DNA of 64,000 nt from contig OZ255707.1 of assembly GCA_965277075.1 (NCBI GenBank), forward strand, positions 1,674,001-1,738,000, given 5' to 3'. The DNA comes from Lustribacter sp965277075 (GTDB lineage: Bacteria; Vulcanimicrobiota; Vulcanimicrobiia; Vulcanimicrobiales; Vulcanimicrobiaceae). The notes beneath the pieces are model-generated. The model was not told the DNA's origin. It did not search any database and worked only from the letters and a program-made list of their open reading frames with translations. Positions 60,819 to 64,000 of the stretch are shown here, piece after piece. The translations under genes and the position numbers were made by a program. Each line of letters opens with the position of its first letter. Position 1 is the stretch's first letter.

Positions 60819-62083
60819 ATTTGCTTGAGTTCGTTGAGCAGTAATCTCTCTCGATCCGGATCAGGATAAAGGGTTGAAAGAACGGATGCGTCAGATCGAA
60901 TCAGACCGGCTCTCGCGGCGGCCAATTTTTGGTTGACGGCATCCCAGGCCGTCCAGCCTACGTATTCGGCCCGGCCGACAAACACGAGCAGTGTTGCGAA
61001 GCTCGCTGCCACGAACCGCACACGCCAGGTCGATACGGGCAAGCGGGCTATATACGAACCGACGATCGCAATTGCGCTAACCCATAGCAGCCCGGAGATC
61101 GTCGTGTATCTGCTTGATAGCGCCTGAAGTGTGCCGTATTGGCCTCGCCCGTATGCCGTTACTGCAGCGCACAAAATCGGATAAACCGCTAACGCGTACC
61201 AGGGAGCTCGCCGAAAGATGTGGAGAAGTCGATCCCGTCGCCACAGGTCGGCAACGAACGATACCGATACGATCGACAAGACAATGGATCCGGCGAGTTC
61301 GCTCTTTCCCGGACCTCGAATGCCTTCAATCGATGAACCTAAGTACGCCACGATATATCGAAGCGCGTCAGAGGGATGTTGTACGATACTGAGATGGCCG
61401 GCATTCACATGCACAGCGCCGATTTGGAATACCGCGTACGTTAGGGCGGCAGCGCTTAGCCAAATCAACAATGTGCTCACGACCGATCGCGGAGTTAAGG
61501 CGATTGCTACCGCGCCGACCGCCCACACGACGAGACCTTGCGACGAGCTGTAGCTCGCGATGATGCCGAGGACGACCGCTATGAACATGGTCGTCGCGCT
61601 GCGGTTGGTTCTCGCAAGAAGTCCCGCGACGCCGATCGCACACGCGTTACAGATGAACCAGGCGGTCTGAAAACCCCAAGAAAGATTCTCATATTGCCAA
61701 AGCCCAAACAGCAAAATGCAACTCAGGACGGTGATGACTCGTCCCGCCACTCCATGGACCGTACGATTTATGATGGAAAGGAGAGCGATCTCGCTACACA
61801 CCATGAAGAAAAGCGAGACGAGTTGCTCTCGAACTTGGCTCCAACCACCGAATTTATCCAACGCCAAGACGATGAGTTGCGGAAAGAACAGACGGTGCTC
61901 GCTATGCTGCGCCCAGATGTCGGCGAGTTGCAGCGTACCCAGATGCGCCCGATAGATCAAGTCAACCCATTCCCACTCATCCCAAAACGGGACATCGACT
62001 GCCGTCGCGAGAATTGCTAAACCGATCAAAATCGGTAGGATAAGTGCAACGCACGTGGCTGCGACGCTAACCGCCCGAGACAT
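60794..62083 (-). CDS. polytopic membrane protein, possible GT-C glycosyltransferase
   Basis: About 429 residues with around ten hydrophobic helices. The first periplasmic loop 'VPFWDEWEWVDLI' holds an acidic pair and is followed by 'WAQHSEHRLFFPQLIVLAL', a combination I have seen in uncharacterised membrane proteins near glycan genes and that recalls the GT-C loop-1 acidic motif. No soluble catalytic domain. It could transfer sugars from polyprenyl phosphate, as inference only. ATG 62083 follows GGGG; ATG 62089 is the alternative. Confidence 0.75.
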   Translation of the reverse strand: MSRAVSVAATCVALILPILIGLAILATAVDVPFWDEWEWVDLIYRAHLGTLQLADIWAQHSEHRLFFPQLIVLALDKFGGWSQVREQLVSLFFMVCSEIALLSIINRTVHGVAGRVITVLSCILLFGLWQYENLSWGFQTAWFICNACAIGVAGLLARTNRSATTMFIAVVLGIIASYSSSQGLVVWAVGAVAIALTPRSVVSTLLIWLSAAALTYAVFQIGAVHVNAGHLSIVQHPSDALRYIVAYLGSSIEGIRGPGKSELAGSIVLSIVSVSFVADLWRRDRLLHIFRRAPWYALAVYPILCAAVTAYGRGQYGTLQALSSRYTTISGLLWVSAIAIVGSYIARLPVSTWRVRFVAASFATLLVFVGRAEYVGWTAWDAVNQKLAAARAGLIRSDASVLSTLYPDPDRERLLLNELKQIHDGIFAE

Positions 62084-62172
62084 ACGCATCACCCCGACAT
62101 TCGCGTTTTTCGTCCGCGCACCGCCTCGGCAAGTGGACCCGACTCTCACGCAGAACGTACAACCCCTGCTAT

Positions 62173-62874
62173 GTGTACGATTTGAACCAAGAAAACGACC
62201 CGTTGGAAGTGCTCCGAAATGGCAGTCTATTAGCTGAGCAATATCGAGCGCGGTTTCAAGACCGACGGGACTACCGCAACGAAGTTTGGCAGATTCTTTG
62301 TGCCGATTACTTTCAGCGTTACGTCTCGTCTACTGCAACGGTCCTGGATCTCGGCTGCGGCTATGGTCAGTTCGTAAATAATATCCGTGCCCACAAAAAG
62401 TACGCGATGGACTTAAATCCGGATTCTCGCACACTTATAAACGAAAATGTGACGTTCTTCGAACAGGATTGCTCGCAGCACTGGCCACTCGAAAGCGCTT
62501 CCCTTGATGTCGTCTTTACGAGTAATTTCCTCGAGCATTTACCGGACAAGACAACAATCTTCCAAACACTCAAGGAAGCCCGTCGCTGCTTGGCCTCTGG
62601 TGGCATTATCGTTTGCTTGGGGCCGAATATACGCTATATCCCGGGAGCGTATTGGGATTTCTGGGACCATCATACGTCGCTCAGCGATCGGTCACTAAGC
62701 GAAGGCCTCGAACTTTGCGGTTTTAAAACGACTTCAACGATACCACGCTTCCTGCCGTACACGATGGCCGGGGGAACCCCGGTCCCGAGATTTCTGGTAC
62801 GCGCATATCTGCGCATTCCTCTCGCGTGGCCCGTGCTTGGCAAGCAGTTTCTCATTGTAGGTCAGGCGGTCTAA
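62173..62874 (+). CDS. class I SAM-dependent methyltransferase
   Basis: 233 residues. SAM motif 'VLDLGCGYGQFVNNI', 'YAMDLNPDSRTLINENVTFF', 'LDVVFTSNFLEHLPDK' and 'ARRCLASGGIIVCLGPNIRY' define a methyltransferase-11/23-type enzyme. The C-terminal 'FWDHHTSLSDRSLSEGLEL' is shared by family members in polysaccharide clusters. Start GTG 62173. Lower GC codon use than the housekeeping genes fits the variable glycan region. Confidence 0.87.
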   Translation: MYDLNQENDPLEVLRNGSLLAEQYRARFQDRRDYRNEVWQILCADYFQRYVSSTATVLDLGCGYGQFVNNIRAHKKYAMDLNPDSRTLINENVTFFEQDCSQHWPLESASLDVVFTSNFLEHLPDKTTIFQTLKEARRCLASGGIIVCLGPNIRYIPGAYWDFWDHHTSLSDRSLSEGLELCGFKTTSTIPRFLPYTMAGGTPVPRFLVRAYLRIPLAWPVLGKQFLIVGQAV

Positions 62875-62887
62875 GCACTATTCGAGC

Positions 62888-64000
62888 TTAACGGCGAGCC
62901 GGTAATCCCAATATCCAGCCTGGAGGATTGATCGGAACCACGAGCTCAGCGCTCGGCTCGTTTCGACGTTCGGCGGTGATCCACGCGTCAATGCGTGGCG
63001 CATAGCTCGACCAGTGCAAATCCGTGAGACGCCCTGCGTCGAAGTTCATGACAGCGCCCCCCAAAAACAAAAGGCAAAATATCGACGCCTTTAAAGCCGT
63101 GGTTTTCTTTCGGAGAAGATTTTCGATTGCGATCGCGAGCGCAAGAATGAAGAAAATGGTTGGTAAAAAAAAATAGCGCTCACCGTCTAAACCGATCAAG
63201 CCGAACCACAAAAATGCCCCTGACAGATTGCGAGCATAAATGGCAACCGCAATGTAGACGAAACTTAAGGCGATTAAGAAGAGGACCCGTATGCGCGCGA
63301 CCGGTGCGACGATTAAGAATAAGGTCGCAGCAATCGCCCACCCTATCCCTATTGCAAGCACAAGCCCATAGGCACTGTGCATCGAGAGAAATCTAGCCGA
63401 AGACTGTCCAGCTACGGATGCGATGATAACGCGATATACGAAAGCTGTAAGAGTAGGAAAAGCAAGGTTGTCGAGGGTGCCTTTCGCGGCGGAATCATCG
63501 ACAGAATGAACAGACAATATGGCGACTTGGATCATGAGGCCGATTAACACGGCGACCGGAATGAGGCGCTCAGACACCGTTCGACCGCGTACGAGTTTCC
63601 AAACTGCGAGCGGAAAAAACAGAATCGTTTCCGGCGCAGACAAAACCGCAAGCACCGTGAACGTCACACCATATAAATGAGCTCGGAGTGGGATAGTTTC
63701 CGAACCTACGGATCGAATCATAAGTAGGAAAACGAGAAGCGATAAGTACCAATGAAGGTTTGTCAGGATTCCGACAAGCTCGTGTCCGGGCGGTACCGTC
63801 GCGAACGAGCAGCATGCGCAGAACCGCAACGCGTCGGACGTAACGATTGGCCTATATGCTTTGGCCGAAAAAAGACTGCATGCCCAAACGGCGATCGAAA
63901 AGGACACGACGGCAAAAATGAGTGGAACTACGCTTGCGGGAACGTGGGCTGCAAATGTACTCGTTAGGCGAGGAATCAAATTGAGATAGCCCGCATACGG
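62888..64000 (-). CDS. polytopic membrane protein, N-terminus beyond window
   Basis: The frame is open to the right window edge, so the visible 370 residues lack the N-terminus. The first visible residues ('PYAGYLNLIPRLTSTFAAHV') are an internal loop: related uncharacterised membrane proteins carry a GYxxLxPR motif well after their start. About eight hydrophobic helices follow, with 'LSAPETILFFPLAVWKLVRG', 'FGLIGLDGERYFFLPTIFFI' and a soluble tail. Probably another GT-C-like or polymer membrane enzyme of the glycan cluster. Function is not readable. Confidence 0.7.
   Translation of the reverse strand, partial: PYAGYLNLIPRLTSTFAAHVPASVVPLIFAVVSFSIAVWACSLFSAKAYRPIVTSDALRFCACCSFATVPPGHELVGILTNLHWYLSLLVFLLMIRSVGSETIPLRAHLYGVTFTVLAVLSAPETILFFPLAVWKLVRGRTVSERLIPVAVLIGLMIQVAILSVHSVDDSAAKGTLDNLAFPTLTAFVYRVIIASVAGQSSARFLSMHSAYGLVLAIGIGWAIAATLFLIVAPVARIRVLFLIALSFVYIAVAIYARNLSGAFLWFGLIGLDGERYFFLPTIFFILALAIAIENLLRKKTTALKASIFCLLFLGGAVMNFDAGRLTDLHWSSYAPRIDAWITAERRNEPSAELVVPINPPGWILGLPARR

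Overview
The window is GC-rich and densely coded on both strands. It holds about 60 protein genes, many with 4-base start/stop overlaps, and no rRNA, tRNA, CRISPR array, transposase or phage gene that I can see. Starts are often GTG or TTG. The gene mix includes RNase J, a homodimeric AceE-type pyruvate dehydrogenase E1, phosphoketolase with acetate kinase, a short actinobacterial-type MutY, an ABC-dependent O-antigen-like cluster, and two intergenic clusters of a palindromic CTGAGC-TTGTCGAAGG repeat. Together these suggest an uncultivated GC-rich lineage, perhaps Candidatus Eremiobacterota (WPS-2). That placement is from memory and is not proven by the sequence.

1-9.3 kb: a Uma2-type nuclease gene cut by the window edge, the DNA translocase ftsK coupled to a PAP2 phosphatase, a GT39-type membrane glycosyltransferase, cyanase (cynS), a second Uma2 gene, RNase J, a small secreted protein and an HtrA protease. 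9.3-14.7 kb: a repeat cluster, dnaK-grpE-dnaJ with an unusually small DnaJ zinc region, a branched-chain amino-acid-type binding protein and three consecutive hairpins. 14.4-24.4 kb: a small secreted protein, acetate kinase and phosphoketolase (minus-strand operon), an MsbA-type exporter, a Fic AMP-transferase with two matching palindromes at its promoter, an acetyl-CoA-synthetase-like enzyme and an acyl-CoA dehydrogenase.

24.4-35.1 kb: an SRPBCC protein, endonuclease III, a sulfite-oxidase-like molybdoenzyme and a PAS/PP2C/HATPase regulator. Next comes a tight operon joining a nitrate/taurine-type ABC importer to split LigA/LigB-like ring-cleavage subunits, followed by mutY and a MocR regulator. 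35.1-45.5 kb: aceE, aceF and lpd (pyruvate dehydrogenase), a heptad-repeat protein, lipB and lipA, which make the lipoyl cofactor that aceF carries. An MFS exporter, a rhodanese-like protein and a secreted protein follow. LipB lacks its catalytic lysine.

45.5-64 kb: a surface-polysaccharide cluster. It has a rhamnan-synthesis-F-like protein, rmlB-rmlA-rmlD for dTDP-rhamnose (no rmlC here), a two-domain GT2 glycosyltransferase, and an operon of two epimerases, a DPM1-like GT2, an ABC-2 permease/ATPase pair, a methyltransferase and a PhyH dioxygenase. Membrane glycosyltransferase-like proteins lie at the end. The most striking signal is a small module (hxGWxxD ... RxDV ... GF ... LxxGxH) that I find six times in five different proteins of this cluster: the RgpF-like protein, a stand-alone protein with two copies, the PhyH enzyme, the ABC ATPase C-terminus and a membrane-anchored protein.
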